A stretch of 64,000 bases of DNA from Micromonospora sp. MH99 (GTDB taxonomy: Bacteria; Actinomycetota; Actinomycetes; Mycobacteriales; Micromonosporaceae). Below are positions 10,792 to 18,732 of this stretch, one piece after another. Position numbers and translations under genes: made by a program. How positions within the stretch are numbered: the stretch's first letter is position 1; each line of letters opens with the position of its first letter. The notes beneath the pieces were generated by a model, which searched no databases, had not been told where the DNA came from, and saw only the letters and a list, made by a program, of their open reading frames with translations. The stretch spans positions 62,001 to 126,000 of the forward strand of contig NZ_MUZA01000006.1 in NCBI RefSeq assembly GCF_021442385.1. Direction: 5' to 3'.

Positions 10792-10935
10792 TCAATTGAA
10801 GATGCTGACACCACCCGGGCCGACCAACAGCCCGACGACGATGAGGACGATGCCCCACAGGATCTGCCGGCGGAACAGCGCGAGGATGCCGGCGACCACG
10901 AGTACGACTGCGAGAATCCAGAGAATCAGCTCCAT
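10792..10935 (-). CDS. GPGG-motif small membrane protein, 47 aa
   Basis: A 47-aa, almost wholly hydrophobic protein, starting MELILWILAVVLVVAGILAL and ending in LLVGPGGVSIFN. Two short membrane segments flank FRRQ. The GPGG motif near the C-terminus resembles a family of small actinobacterial membrane proteins of unknown function. The ATG at 10935 overlaps the end of the metallophosphoesterase gene by 10 bp and follows AGAGG, so it is probably translated from the same mRNA. Too short for ordinary ORF cut-offs. Confidence 0.8.
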   Translation of the reverse strand: MELILWILAVVLVVAGILALFRRQILWGIVLIVVGLLVGPGGVSIFN

Positions 10936-11702
10936 GACCTCTGACTACCCGACCCTCCGATCGGGGAAACCTGGTCGGTGTCGAGTTGATCCCCGACATG
11001 AAAGACGCTGTACGCCTGCTTGATCACCGGGTGCGCCACATTGCGGACGCGTACGCCTCCGGGGGTGGTGCCGCGCTCGGTGCCGGCGTGGGCGTGCCCG
11101 TGCACGGCCAGCGCCGTGGGCGCCGAGTCGATCGCCTGCCCGAGCTGGTACGACCCCAGGAACGGGTAGATCTCCAGCGGCTCGCCGACCAACGTGTCCG
11201 GGACTGGCGAATAGTGGGTCAGCGCGACGAGCATGTCGCAGTCCAGCGAGCGCAGGGCCGCACCGAGGCGCTCCGCGCTCTCGTTGGTGGTCCGGACGAA
11301 CGACTTCATCTCCGGCTCGCCGAAGTCGCTCGCGCACCGGCCGGCGAACCCTCCGCCGAAGCCCTTCACGCCGGCGATGCCGAGCCGGCCGCCCGCGCAG
11401 TCCAGCACCACGCCGTCGCCCTCCAGCACTGTGATGCCCGCGTCCTCGAGCACCTTCACTACCTGCGGCACCTGGTCACACTGGTGGTCGTGGTTGCCCA
11501 GCACGGTCACCACCGGCACGGCCAACCCGCCGAACTCCTGCGCCACGCAGCGCGCCTCGGCCTCGGTGCCGTGCCGGGTCAGGTCGCCGGCCAGCAGCAG
11601 CACGTCGGCGCACTCCGGCAGCTCCTCCAGTGCCGGGCGGAACCGGCCGACCACGTCCTCGTCCAGATGCACGTCGCCCACGGCGGCGATCCGGATCACC
11701 AT
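10926..11702 (-). CDS. Calcineurin-like metallophosphoesterase
   Basis: 258-aa metallophosphoesterase with the metal-site blocks in order: GDVHLD (residue about 8), GDLTRHG (about 40), LGNHDH (about 70), LTHYSP (about 163) and HGHAHAG (about 200). Substrate unknown. Starts at ATG 11702, 10 bp after the BON-protein gene, in a compact operon (nucleotidyltransferase, BON protein, phosphoesterase, small membrane protein). Confidence 0.9.
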   Translation of the reverse strand: MVIRIAAVGDVHLDEDVVGRFRPALEELPECADVLLLAGDLTRHGTEAEARCVAQEFGGLAVPVVTVLGNHDHQCDQVPQVVKVLEDAGITVLEGDGVVLDCAGGRLGIAGVKGFGGGFAGRCASDFGEPEMKSFVRTTNESAERLGAALRSLDCDMLVALTHYSPVPDTLVGEPLEIYPFLGSYQLGQAIDSAPTALAVHGHAHAGTERGTTPGGVRVRNVAHPVIKQAYSVFHVGDQLDTDQVSPIGGSGSQRSWS

Positions 11703-11712
11703 GAAACCTCCC

Positions 11713-11988
11713 TCAGGGCAGTTGCTCGATCTCCGTGGGCGCCTGGGCGCGGATCACACCGATGTCGCTGGAGATCGGCACGTCCGGGAAGCGCTCCGCC
11801 ACCCGGCGCAGGATCTCCTCCCGCCGGTGCGCACTCTCCACCTCGCCGTACAGCACGAGGGTGTCCTCCCGGCGGATGACGGTGATCCCCTGTTCGGCGA
11901 CAGCCGGATCCTCGGTGAGCAGCCGTTGGATCTCCGCTTCGACGTACTCGTCGGGTGGCGCCGCGCCACCGGCCTGATCGCTCGTCAC
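11713..11988 (-). CDS. BON-domain-like small protein
   Basis: 91-aa protein. Residues about 15-85 resemble a BON domain (conserved Gly in VLYGEVESAHRREEILRRV). No signal peptide, so a cytoplasmic location is likely. The GTG start overlaps the stop of the upstream nucleotidyltransferase gene by 4 bp (GTGA). Role unknown. Confidence 0.7.
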   Translation of the reverse strand: MTSDQAGGAAPPDEYVEAEIQRLLTEDPAVAEQGITVIRREDTLVLYGEVESAHRREEILRRVAERFPDVPISSDIGVIRAQAPTEIEQLP

Positions 11989-12569
11989 GGTGTCTCCTCT
12001 CCTGCCGTGGTGCCGGGCTCCGGCACCACCTCCAGCCGGTCCAGCAGCACCAGGAACGCCTCGGCGTACGGCGAGTGCTGCGTCTCCTTGCGTACCCGTT
12101 CCCAGTCGATCTGCTCCCGCAGCGATCGGGCCAGTGGCAGGCCGCGGGCGAAGTCGCAGTAGTGCTGGGAGAAGCTCAGCAGCTTGTGCACCATGAGCTG
12201 GGTGGCGGAGAGGACCGGCATGTGGATGGCGTCCACCGGCCGCACGACGGTGTCGGCGAACGTCTCCTCGGTCACCGGCGTCTCGATCGGCCGGTGGATC
12301 AGATCCACCATCCGCCCGTCGTCGAAGACCTTGACCAGCCAGTCCTCCGGCGGCCGCTCGGCGCGGAAGCCCGCTGCCACGAGCGCCTCCAGGGACCGCT
12401 CGACGTCGGCCTCGCGGATCAGGAAGTCGACGTCGTGGTCGCTCGAGTGGCCACCGTGGGCGTAGACGGCGAAGCTGCCGCCCAGGGCGAACGGGATCTC
12501 GGACTGCTTGAGCACGGCGGCGACCTTCTTGAGGGTGTGCACCAGACTCTCGTCCCCGCGCTCAGCCAT
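11985..12569 (-). CDS. Nucleotidyltransferase-fold protein
   Basis: 194-aa protein with an N-terminal nucleotidyltransferase core: GGSFAVYAHGGHSSDHDVDFLI contains the GGS and DxD metal-binding pattern (residues about 25-50). The C-terminal half is helical. This resembles single-domain nucleotidyltransferases of the MNT/AbiEii/kanamycin type, but no specific activity can be assigned. ATG 12569 follows GGGAGA; an upstream in-frame extension reads like non-coding sequence. First gene of the operon down to 10792. No partner HEPN gene is adjacent, which argues against a toxin-antitoxin role. Confidence 0.75.
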   Translation of the reverse strand: MAERGDESLVHTLKKVAAVLKQSEIPFALGGSFAVYAHGGHSSDHDVDFLIREADVERSLEALVAAGFRAERPPEDWLVKVFDDGRMVDLIHRPIETPVTEETFADTVVRPVDAIHMPVLSATQLMVHKLLSFSQHYCDFARGLPLARSLREQIDWERVRKETQHSPYAEAFLVLLDRLEVVPEPGTTAGEETP

Positions 12570-12720
12570 CTGGATCTCCCGTCGGTCGTGTTGGTGGACA
12601 GGCGGTTGGATTCGAACTCCCGTACCCGGCATTCCGGTCGCCCACACCTGCTGTCGTCGCGCTCGGGTGCCAACGGGGACAAATGGCTACAAACAGCGCG
12701 GCGCGCAAGCATCGGTCGGA

Positions 12721-12726
12721 TATTCT
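12721..12726 (+). promoter_or_regulatory. -10 TATTCT, leaderless start at 12734
   Basis: TATTCT lies 7 nt before the GTG at 12734. No SD is present, so the mRNA is probably leaderless. This decides the start of the kinase-like gene. Confidence 0.6.
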
Positions 12727-12733
12727 GTCGAGG

Positions 12734-13540
12734 GTGGCCAGATCATCGGGGAAGCGACACGGCCGAGCCCGATTGCGCACCGTCGCCCTGATCGGCATCG
12801 ACGGTTCGGGCAAGACCACGCAGGCACACCGGCTGGCCGACGCGCTGACCGCCGCCGGCCGCCCCGCGACGTACCGCCGCAACGCCAGCGGGCGTCGCTG
12901 GCTCGGCCGCGTCGCGCACCGGCTCGGCCTCCCGGACGCCCAGCGGCTCGTCGGGCGCGACGGCGTGCTCGCGGTGGAGTCCGTGCTGCGCTGGCTCGCC
13001 ATCGCCGTGGCCCTGCTCAGTTGCCTGCTCACCGGCCGCACGGCGGTGATGGACCGCTACTCGGCCTGCCAGTACGCCAGCATCCGCGCGCACGGCGGGC
13101 ACCGCTGGGAGCGTCTGGCCCGGGCCGGCTACCGGCTGTTTCCGACGCCCCAGGTGACCTTCCTGCTCGCCGTCGACCCGGCCGTGGCGTACCAACGCAT
13201 CGAGGAGCGCGGCACCGACCACGAGTCGATGGGTTGGCTCACGGCGGCGGACACCGCCTATCGGACCCTGCCCGAGTACCCGAGCTTCGTCCTCGTCGAC
13301 GCCGGCCGTTCGACCGAGGAGGTGACCGAGCAGATCCAGGCGCACCTGGCGACCTGGCTGCGCTCGGACGTCCGCCCGGATCCCACAGGTGCAGCGGCGG
13401 AGGGACCGCGGCCCCCCGACGAGCCGCACCCGGCGCCCCCGCCCGCGTCGGCGCAGCCGGCACCCCCGCCGGCCGCGCCGCCGCAGGAGCGCACCGGGCG
13501 CGGCGAGGTCGCGTCCCTGCTCGTTCAGGCGCGTCCGTAG
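12734..13540 (+). CDS. Thymidylate-kinase-like NTPase with Pro-rich tail
   Basis: 268-aa P-loop protein of the dTMP kinase-like group. Walker A is IGIDGSGKTTQ near residue 22, a DRY-type motif (VMDRYSACQY) lies near residue 110, and RIEERGTDHES resembles the lid. The last 60 residues are Pro/Ala-rich and probably disordered. GTG 12734 is preferred because TATTCT sits 7 nt upstream; an ATG at 12683 would add 17 residues. It is longer than housekeeping Tmk and has extra hydrophobic sequence (LAIAVALLSCLL), so it may be a paralogue with another nucleotide or sugar-linked role. It overlaps the converging SDR gene by 16 bp. Confidence 0.75.
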   Translation: MARSSGKRHGRARLRTVALIGIDGSGKTTQAHRLADALTAAGRPATYRRNASGRRWLGRVAHRLGLPDAQRLVGRDGVLAVESVLRWLAIAVALLSCLLTGRTAVMDRYSACQYASIRAHGGHRWERLARAGYRLFPTPQVTFLLAVDPAVAYQRIEERGTDHESMGWLTAADTAYRTLPEYPSFVLVDAGRSTEEVTEQIQAHLATWLRSDVRPDPTGAAAEGPRPPDEPHPAPPPASAQPAPPPAAPPQERTGRGEVASLLVQARP

Positions 13541-14217
13541 ACCGGAACGCTGGCCCCGGTGGTCGGCGCGGAGTCCGTCGAGGCGAGGAAGCGGATCACC
13601 GGCGCGATCTCGGCGGGCGTGACCCAGCGGGAGTGGTCGGCGTCGGGCTGCGCGGCCCGGTTCGCCGGGGTGTCGATGACGCTGGGCAGCACGGTGTTGC
13701 AGCGCACGTTGCGGGAGCGGTACTCGACCGCCACCGCGTTGGCGAACGCCAGCACCGCCGCCTTGGCCGTGACGTAGCCGGCCGCTCCGGCGAACGGGGT
13801 GAGGGCCGCACGGGCCGAGACGCACACCACCGCGCCGCCGCCGGCCGCGACCAGGTGCGGCAGCGCGGCCTGGGTGACCAGGTAGGTGGGTCGCAGGTTG
13901 ACGGTGAGCATCCGCTCGAACTCCTCGACAGGTGTCTCGTGCACCAGGCCACCGCTCGCGTACCCGCCGACGAGGTTGACCACCGCCCGCAGCGGCGCCG
14001 CGGGGTCGCCGACGGCGGCCTCGACGACGCGGGCCGCGCCGGCCGGATCGGTCAGGTCCGCGACGAGCGGGACCACCCCGTCCGCCGCCGGCTCCGACCC
14101 GGGCCGAGCGGCCCGCCGCGGTACGACCACCCGCCAGCCCGCCTCGACGAACGAGGCGACGACCGCCCCGCCGAGCCCACCCGTGCCTCCGGTCACCACC
14201 ACGCTGCGCTCCGCCAT
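13525..14217 (-). CDS. SDR family oxidoreductase
   Basis: 230-aa short-chain dehydrogenase. The Rossmann motif VTGGTGGLGGAV is at residues 7-18, NLVGG follows, and the catalytic Ser with YVTAK lies near residue 155. A small NAD(P)-dependent reductase with unknown substrate. ATG 14217 is directly preceded by TAGCGT and 7 nt, with no SD. The C-terminus overlaps the converging kinase-like gene. Confidence 0.88.
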   Translation of the reverse strand: MAERSVVVTGGTGGLGGAVVASFVEAGWRVVVPRRAARPGSEPAADGVVPLVADLTDPAGAARVVEAAVGDPAAPLRAVVNLVGGYASGGLVHETPVEEFERMLTVNLRPTYLVTQAALPHLVAAGGGAVVCVSARAALTPFAGAAGYVTAKAAVLAFANAVAVEYRSRNVRCNTVLPSVIDTPANRAAQPDADHSRWVTPAEIAPVIRFLASTDSAPTTGASVPVYGRA

Positions 14218-14224
14218 GCGCCAC

Positions 14225-14230
14225 ACGCTA
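14225..14230 (-). promoter_or_regulatory. -10 TAGCGT, leaderless SDR start
   Basis: On the minus strand TAGCGT is followed by exactly 7 nt and the ATG at 14217. No convincing -35 is visible. Confidence 0.6.
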
Positions 14231-14310
14231 ACGCGTCCACCGAGCGGGGTGCTGTCTGCCGAGAGCAGAGGGGTTGGTCTTTCTGGTCGGCCTCGGCGCA
14301 GGATCGGCGG

Positions 14311-15327
14311 ATGCGGATCCTGATTCTCGGTGGCACCCGGTTTCTCGGCCGGGCGGTGGCCCGGCTCGCCGTGGCGCAGGGCCACGACGTGACCTGCGCG
14401 GCTCGGGGCGTGTCAGGTGTCGTGCCGACCGGTGCCCGGTTCGTGCCGGTCGACCGCGACGACCCCGAGGCGCTGGTGCCGTTCGCCAGCGCCGGGTTCG
14501 ACGCGGTGGTGGACGTGACCCGCCAGGTCAGCCATGCCCGGCACGCGCTCGCCGCGCTTGCCGACCACGTCGGCCACTGGTCGTTCGTGTCCACGATCTC
14601 GGTGTACGCGGACAACACCACCCCGGGTCAGACCGCTGCTGACGCGCCGCTGCTGTCGCCCGCCCCGCCGGACGTGGACGCTCCGGTCGGCCCGGACCAC
14701 CGCTGGTACGGCGAGTGCAAGGTCAGCATCGAGCGGCTGGTCCGCGAACTGAGGGGCGCGCGGCCGTCGTTCATCTGCCGAGCGGGGCTGATCGTCGGCG
14801 CGGAGGACCCGAGCGACCGCTTCCCGTACTGGGTGCGCCGGTTGGCGCGCGGCGGGGAGGTTCTCGCGCCCGGACGGCCGACCGACCGGGTGCAGTTCGT
14901 GGACGTCGCCGACCTGGCCGACTGGCTGCTGCACGCCGCCGACTCCCGCCTCGCCGGCACGTACGACGGCATCGGCCCGGCGATGTCCCGCGCCGATCTG
15001 CTGACCGGTGTGGCGGCCGGTCTCGGTGCCACCGACGCGCGCCTCACCTGGATCGATCAGGACTTCCTGTCGGCCCACGACGTACGCGAGTGGTCGGGGG
15101 AGCGGGCGTTGCCGCTCTGGGTGCGACTGCCGGAGTGGGCCGGTCTGATGGACCGGGACGCCCGCCCGGCGCTGGACGCGGGTCTGACGGTCCGTCAGTT
15201 GTCCGACACCGTTCGGGCGACCGCGTCCTGGATGACAGCGCGACCCGACGACGTACGGCAGGGTGGACTGGACCCGGCGGATGAGGCGGCGCTCCTGAAG
15301 GAGTGGCAGGCTGTACGAAACGCGTGA
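14311..15327 (+). CDS. NAD(P)-dependent epimerase/reductase-like protein
   Basis: 338-aa extended-SDR protein. Rossmann motif ILGGTRFLGRAV is at residues 5-16, a Ser-rich strand (WSFVSTISVYAD) near 97, and an active-site-like YGECK replaces YxxxK near 134. Similar proteins are often called reductases or isoflavone-reductase-like epimerases. The ATG 14311 has no SD; CAGGAT 6 nt upstream suggests a leaderless transcript. Divergent from the SDR gene, with a 93-bp shared promoter region. A large open frame upstream is composition-driven and not part of the gene. Confidence 0.85.
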   Translation: MRILILGGTRFLGRAVARLAVAQGHDVTCAARGVSGVVPTGARFVPVDRDDPEALVPFASAGFDAVVDVTRQVSHARHALAALADHVGHWSFVSTISVYADNTTPGQTAADAPLLSPAPPDVDAPVGPDHRWYGECKVSIERLVRELRGARPSFICRAGLIVGAEDPSDRFPYWVRRLARGGEVLAPGRPTDRVQFVDVADLADWLLHAADSRLAGTYDGIGPAMSRADLLTGVAAGLGATDARLTWIDQDFLSAHDVREWSGERALPLWVRLPEWAGLMDRDARPALDAGLTVRQLSDTVRATASWMTARPDDVRQGGLDPADEAALLKEWQAVRNA

Positions 15328-15367
15328 TCCGGCTCGTCGACACTTTTCCCACCACATGTGGCCATGG

Positions 15368-15402
15368 TTGACGCTCACGCCCTGTGAAAGTAAGTTTCAC
15401 CC
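15368..15402 (+). promoter_or_regulatory. murR promoter with overlapping operator
   Basis: TTGACG (15368-15373), a 17-bp spacer and TAAGTT (15391-15396) place the transcription start at or next to the GTG at 15403, so the mRNA would be leaderless. The inverted repeat GTGAAA-N5-TTTCAC (15384-15400) covers the -10, a classic arrangement for autorepression by the RpiR/MurR protein encoded directly after it. Confidence 0.8.
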
Positions 15403-16317
15403 GTGGCGAAGAGTCCGAAGATTTCTGCGAGTCACGAGCCCGGTGGACTGATCGTCCACATCAGCGGGCTGTTGCCGTCGCTGTCGCCCGCCGAGCAGCG
15501 GGTCGCCCGGTTGGTCGTGTCCGATCCGGCCGCTGCCGCCCGGCGGACCATCACCGACCTCGCCACCGCAGCGGAGACGTCGGAGGCGACAGTCATCCGG
15601 TTCTGCCGGTCGGTGGGCATGGACGGCTATCCACAGCTGCGGATCCGGCTGGCAGCCGAGGCCGCCCGCCGCATCGAGCCGCCGGACGCCCGGGTCGTCG
15701 GCGGTGACATCCCGCCCGGCGCGGACCTCGCCCAGATCATCGCCACCATCGCGTTCAATGACGCCCGAGCCGTCGAGGAGACCGCCGAGCAGCTCGACCC
15801 GGCCGTCTGCGAGCAGGTGGTCGAGGCGATCGCGGGCGCGGGCCGGATCGACATCTACGGCGCCGGCGCCAGCGGCTTCGTCGCCTCCGACTTCCAGCAG
15901 AAGCTGCACCGCATCGGTCGGATCGCCTTCTACTTCCCGGACGTGCACACCGCGTTGACATCGGCCGCCCTGCTCGGCCGCGGTGACGTCGCGGTCGGCA
16001 TCTCGCACACCGGCAGCACCTCCGACGTCATCGAGGTGCTGGAGCAGGCCCGGACGCGGGGCGCGGTCACCGTGGCGCTCACCAACTTCCCGCGCTCGCC
16101 GATCACCGAGGTCGCGGACTTCGTGCTGACCACCGCGGCCCGCGAGACCACCTACCGCTCCGGAGCGACGGCCAGCCGGCTCGCCCAGCTCACCGTCGTC
16201 GACTGCCTCTTCGTCGGGGTGGCCGCCCGCAACCGGTCCCGGGCCCGCAAGGCCCTGGAGGCGACCGCCGAGGCGGTTCAGTCGCACCGGGTGGGTGCCA
16301 GTCGGAGGCGGGCATGA
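15403..16317 (+). CDS. murR: MurR/RpiR-family regulator
   Basis: 304-aa regulator: N-terminal RpiR HTH (SPAEQRVARLVVSDP through SEATVIRFCRSVGMDGYPQLR, residues about 27-85) and a C-terminal SIS domain (IDIYGAGASGFVASDF near residue 150) that would bind a sugar phosphate. MurNAc-6-phosphate is the likely effector because murQ follows with an ATGA overlap. Start GTG 15403 fits the leaderless promoter. Confidence 0.9.
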   Translation: MAKSPKISASHEPGGLIVHISGLLPSLSPAEQRVARLVVSDPAAAARRTITDLATAAETSEATVIRFCRSVGMDGYPQLRIRLAAEAARRIEPPDARVVGGDIPPGADLAQIIATIAFNDARAVEETAEQLDPAVCEQVVEAIAGAGRIDIYGAGASGFVASDFQQKLHRIGRIAFYFPDVHTALTSAALLGRGDVAVGISHTGSTSDVIEVLEQARTRGAVTVALTNFPRSPITEVADFVLTTAARETTYRSGATASRLAQLTVVDCLFVGVAARNRSRARKALEATAEAVQSHRVGASRRRA

Positions 16318-17270
16318 CGCCCGGTTCGGTGGAGCCGGACGAAGACATGTCAGCACCGCCAGCCCGCCCGACGGTCCGGGTGGGCGCACCCACCGAACGG
16401 CGCAATCCCCTCAGCGCGGACCTCGACCTGATGTCGACCCGGGACGTGCTCACCGTGATCAACGAGGCCGACCGGCGGGTGCCAGCGGCTGTCGCCGCGG
16501 TGCTCGACGAGATCGCCACCACAGTCGACCTGGCGGTGGCGGCGTTGCGTGGCGGGCACCGGGTGCACTACTTCGGGGCCGGCACCTCCGGCCGGCTGGG
16601 CGTGCTCGACGCGGCCGAGCTGGCTCCCACCTTCAACTCGCCCCGGCACTGGTTCTGTGCCCATCTGGCCGGCGGCCCGGACGCCATGTGGCGGGCCGTG
16701 GAGGACGCCGAGGACGACGACCGGAACGGGGCGGACGAGGCTGCCGGTTGTGTGCGCGCCGGTGACCTGGTGGTCGGTCTGGCGGCCAGCGGACGCACCC
16801 CGTACGTCCTCGGGGCGCTCGCCGCGTCCCGCGCCGCGGGCGCCTCGACGGTGCTGCTCTGCGCCAATCCGGAGGCGGAGGCCGCCCGGTCGGTCGACGT
16901 GTTCATCGGGGTGGACACCGGACCCGAGGTGGTCACCGGGTCGACCCGGATGAAGGCGGGCACCGCGCAGAAACTGGTGCTGAACACGTTCTCGACCGCC
17001 GTCATGGTGCGCCTGGGTCGGGTCTACTCGAACCTCATGATCGATATGGTGGCCACCAACGCGAAGCTCCGGGGACGAATGATCTCGATCCTGGTCGAGG
17101 CGACCGGCTGCTCGGAAGAGGTCTCCCGGCGGGCCCTCAACGAGGCCGACGGCGACCTGAAGACGGCGCTGGTCTCACTGGTCTCCGGAGCCGAGGTGGC
17201 GGCCGCCCGAGCCGCCCTGGCGCGCTCCGCCGACCAGGTTCGCGGGGCTCTCGCCCTGCTCGCCTCCTAG
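16314..17270 (+). CDS. murQ: N-acetylmuramic acid 6-phosphate etherase
   Basis: 318-aa SIS-domain lyase that removes D-lactate from MurNAc-6-P to give GlcNAc-6-P in cell-wall recycling. Signature GAGTSGRLGVLDAAELAPTF begins near residue 84, and GSTRMKAGTAQKLVLN near residue 205. It has about 20 extra N-terminal residues compared with the E. coli enzyme. Translationally coupled to murR (4-bp overlap). No MurP-type PTS gene or AnmK is adjacent. Confidence 0.95.
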   Translation: MTPGSVEPDEDMSAPPARPTVRVGAPTERRNPLSADLDLMSTRDVLTVINEADRRVPAAVAAVLDEIATTVDLAVAALRGGHRVHYFGAGTSGRLGVLDAAELAPTFNSPRHWFCAHLAGGPDAMWRAVEDAEDDDRNGADEAAGCVRAGDLVVGLAASGRTPYVLGALAASRAAGASTVLLCANPEAEAARSVDVFIGVDTGPEVVTGSTRMKAGTAQKLVLNTFSTAVMVRLGRVYSNLMIDMVATNAKLRGRMISILVEATGCSEEVSRRALNEADGDLKTALVSLVSGAEVAAARAALARSADQVRGALALLAS

Positions 17271-17670
17271 CCCGTACCGCCCGGGAAGCGAACGGGGCTC
17301 CGGATTGTTCATCGGGGCGGGGGGTAATAACACCCCCGTGGATGAACCGACGGCTCCATCGCTGCGTATCTGGCAGTGACCAGGATCGCAGCACGGAGGT
17401 GACCCGGGTCGCTGTGCGGGCACAGCGGGCGGTGTTGCCATGGTGCGGGCGATCGGCGATTCGTCGACCCACCAACCCGTTCGAGGTGCCCAGCGGCGAG
17501 CCACCCGACGGGTGCTGACAGCAAACATGGACCGTGCTCTCAGCAACTACTCAGGCATTCGTGACACTTTCGACTCACGACATGGAATCCCCGACACGTC
17601 TCATCTGTTGTGTAGGTGTCAGCGACGGTGGGCACAGCAGAAGTTACCAGGGGCTGACCGGACGTGGGGA
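17271..17670. other. Long leader region before the sigma factor
   Basis: 400 bp without a convincing gene. It starts with the hairpin at 17308-17346, which may end murQ transcription. The remainder is somewhat less GC-rich near 17500-17640. No promoter was recognised with confidence. A reading frame in phase with the sigma factor stays open back to 17440, but residues before 17671 do not look like sigma-factor sequence. Confidence 0.5.
17308..17346. terminator. Hairpin downstream of murQ
   Basis: TTCATC (17308-17313) pairs with GATGAA (17341-17346), and an inner CGGGGG(G)T pairs with ACCCCCG around AATAAC. It lies 37 bp after the murQ stop. Terminator or leader structure. Confidence 0.5.
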
Positions 17671-18660
17671 ATGGCAAGGAACCGGGCAACCGGCGCGAGC
17701 GAGGGGACCGTGGGCAACGTGGACAAGAACATCGGCATGCGCACCGACGAGGTTGCCGAGGAGCGCGACCTGGTCGGCGTCTACCTGCACGAGATCTCCC
17801 GGACGCCACTGCTGGACGCCGCCAAGGAGGTCGATCTCTCCAAGGCGATCGAGGCCGGCCTCTACGCGGAGCACCTGCTCGGCGAGGACGCCGTCCCCGA
17901 CGGTGTCGACCGGGCCGACCTGGAGCGGCTGGTCGTCGAGGGTGAGCGCGCGAAGGACCTCTTCATCCGCGCCAACCTGCGGCTGGTCGTGTCGATCGCG
18001 CGTCGTTACGTGCGCTCGGGCATGCCCATGCTGGACCTGATCCAGGAGGGCAACACCGGCCTCGTCCGGGCGGTCGAGAAGTTCGACTACGAGCGTGGCT
18101 ACAAGTTCTCCACCTACGCCACCTGGTGGATCCGCCAGGCCATCAGCCGGGCGATCGCCCAGCAGGAGCGCACCGTCCGTCTGCCGGTGCACCTGGTGGA
18201 GGACGTCAACCGGATGCGCAACGTGACCCGGCAGCTCACCCGTGAGCTGGGCAGCGACCCGGAGCCGGAGCAGATCGCGGCGTCGCTCGGCGTCACCGTC
18301 GAGCGGGTCAACGAGTTGCGCCGCTGGTCGCAGGACACCGTCTCGCTGGACACCCCGGTGGGCGACGACGGCGACACGAACCTCGGCGACCTGGTCGCCG
18401 ACAGCGACGCGCCGTCGCCGGAGGACATCGTCCTCAGCGGGCTGGAGCGGCAGCGCATCGAGGGGTTGCTCAACCACCTCGACGACCGGTCCGCGGGCAT
18501 CATGCGGGCCCGCTACGGGCTGGAGGACGGCCGCGAGCACTCGCTGACCGAGGTCGCGTCCCGCTTCTCGCTGTCCCGCGAGCGGATCCGGCAGCTGGAG
18601 ATCCAGGCCCTCGGCCGGCTCCGCGAGCTGGCCCGGGCAGAGGGGCTGCAGGCAGCCTGA
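17671..18660 (+). CDS. RNA polymerase sigma-70 family group 2 factor (SigB/HrdD-like)
   Basis: 329-aa primary-like sigma factor. Region 1.2 is RDLVGVYLHEISRTPLLDA, region 2 is RYVRSGMPMLDLIQEGNTGL to KFSTYATWWIRQAI (about residues 105-165), region 3 follows, and region 4 ends SLTEVASRFSLSRERIRQLE (about 295-315). It lacks the long N-terminal region 1.1 of the principal factor, so it is probably a stress or stationary-phase alternative. Start ambiguous: ATG 17671 or GTG 17710, the latter preceded by GAGGGG at better SD spacing. Confidence 0.92.
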   Translation: MARNRATGASEGTVGNVDKNIGMRTDEVAEERDLVGVYLHEISRTPLLDAAKEVDLSKAIEAGLYAEHLLGEDAVPDGVDRADLERLVVEGERAKDLFIRANLRLVVSIARRYVRSGMPMLDLIQEGNTGLVRAVEKFDYERGYKFSTYATWWIRQAISRAIAQQERTVRLPVHLVEDVNRMRNVTRQLTRELGSDPEPEQIAASLGVTVERVNELRRWSQDTVSLDTPVGDDGDTNLGDLVADSDAPSPEDIVLSGLERQRIEGLLNHLDDRSAGIMRARYGLEDGREHSLTEVASRFSLSRERIRQLEIQALGRLRELARAEGLQAA

Positions 18661-18671
18661 CCTGGTAGTAA

Positions 18672-18722
18672 TGACGGCGAACGGCCGGCGTCCGATAGGG
18701 GGACGCCGGCCGTTCGCCGTCA
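18672..18722. terminator. 22-bp perfect hairpin between converging genes
   Basis: Arms 18672-18693 and 18701-18722 are perfectly complementary with loop GATAGGG, between the sigma-factor and NlpC/P60 genes. Strong bidirectional terminator. Confidence 0.85.
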
Positions 18723-18732
18723 CTGGGTCGGG

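Noticed and set aside
11985-12569. Toxin-antitoxin (MNT/HEPN or AbiEii) locus
   Set aside because: The neighbouring coupled gene is a BON-like protein, not a HEPN or AbiEi partner.
12604-12660. T-arm-like sequence GGATTCGAAC on the minus strand before the nucleotidyltransferase gene
   Set aside because: The flanking bases do not form a T stem, and no matching acceptor, D or anticodon arms were found, so it is not a tRNA.
17440-17670. N-terminal extension of the sigma factor
   Set aside because: The frame is open, but the residues do not resemble sigma region 1.1, and SD-like sequences favour 17671 or 17710.
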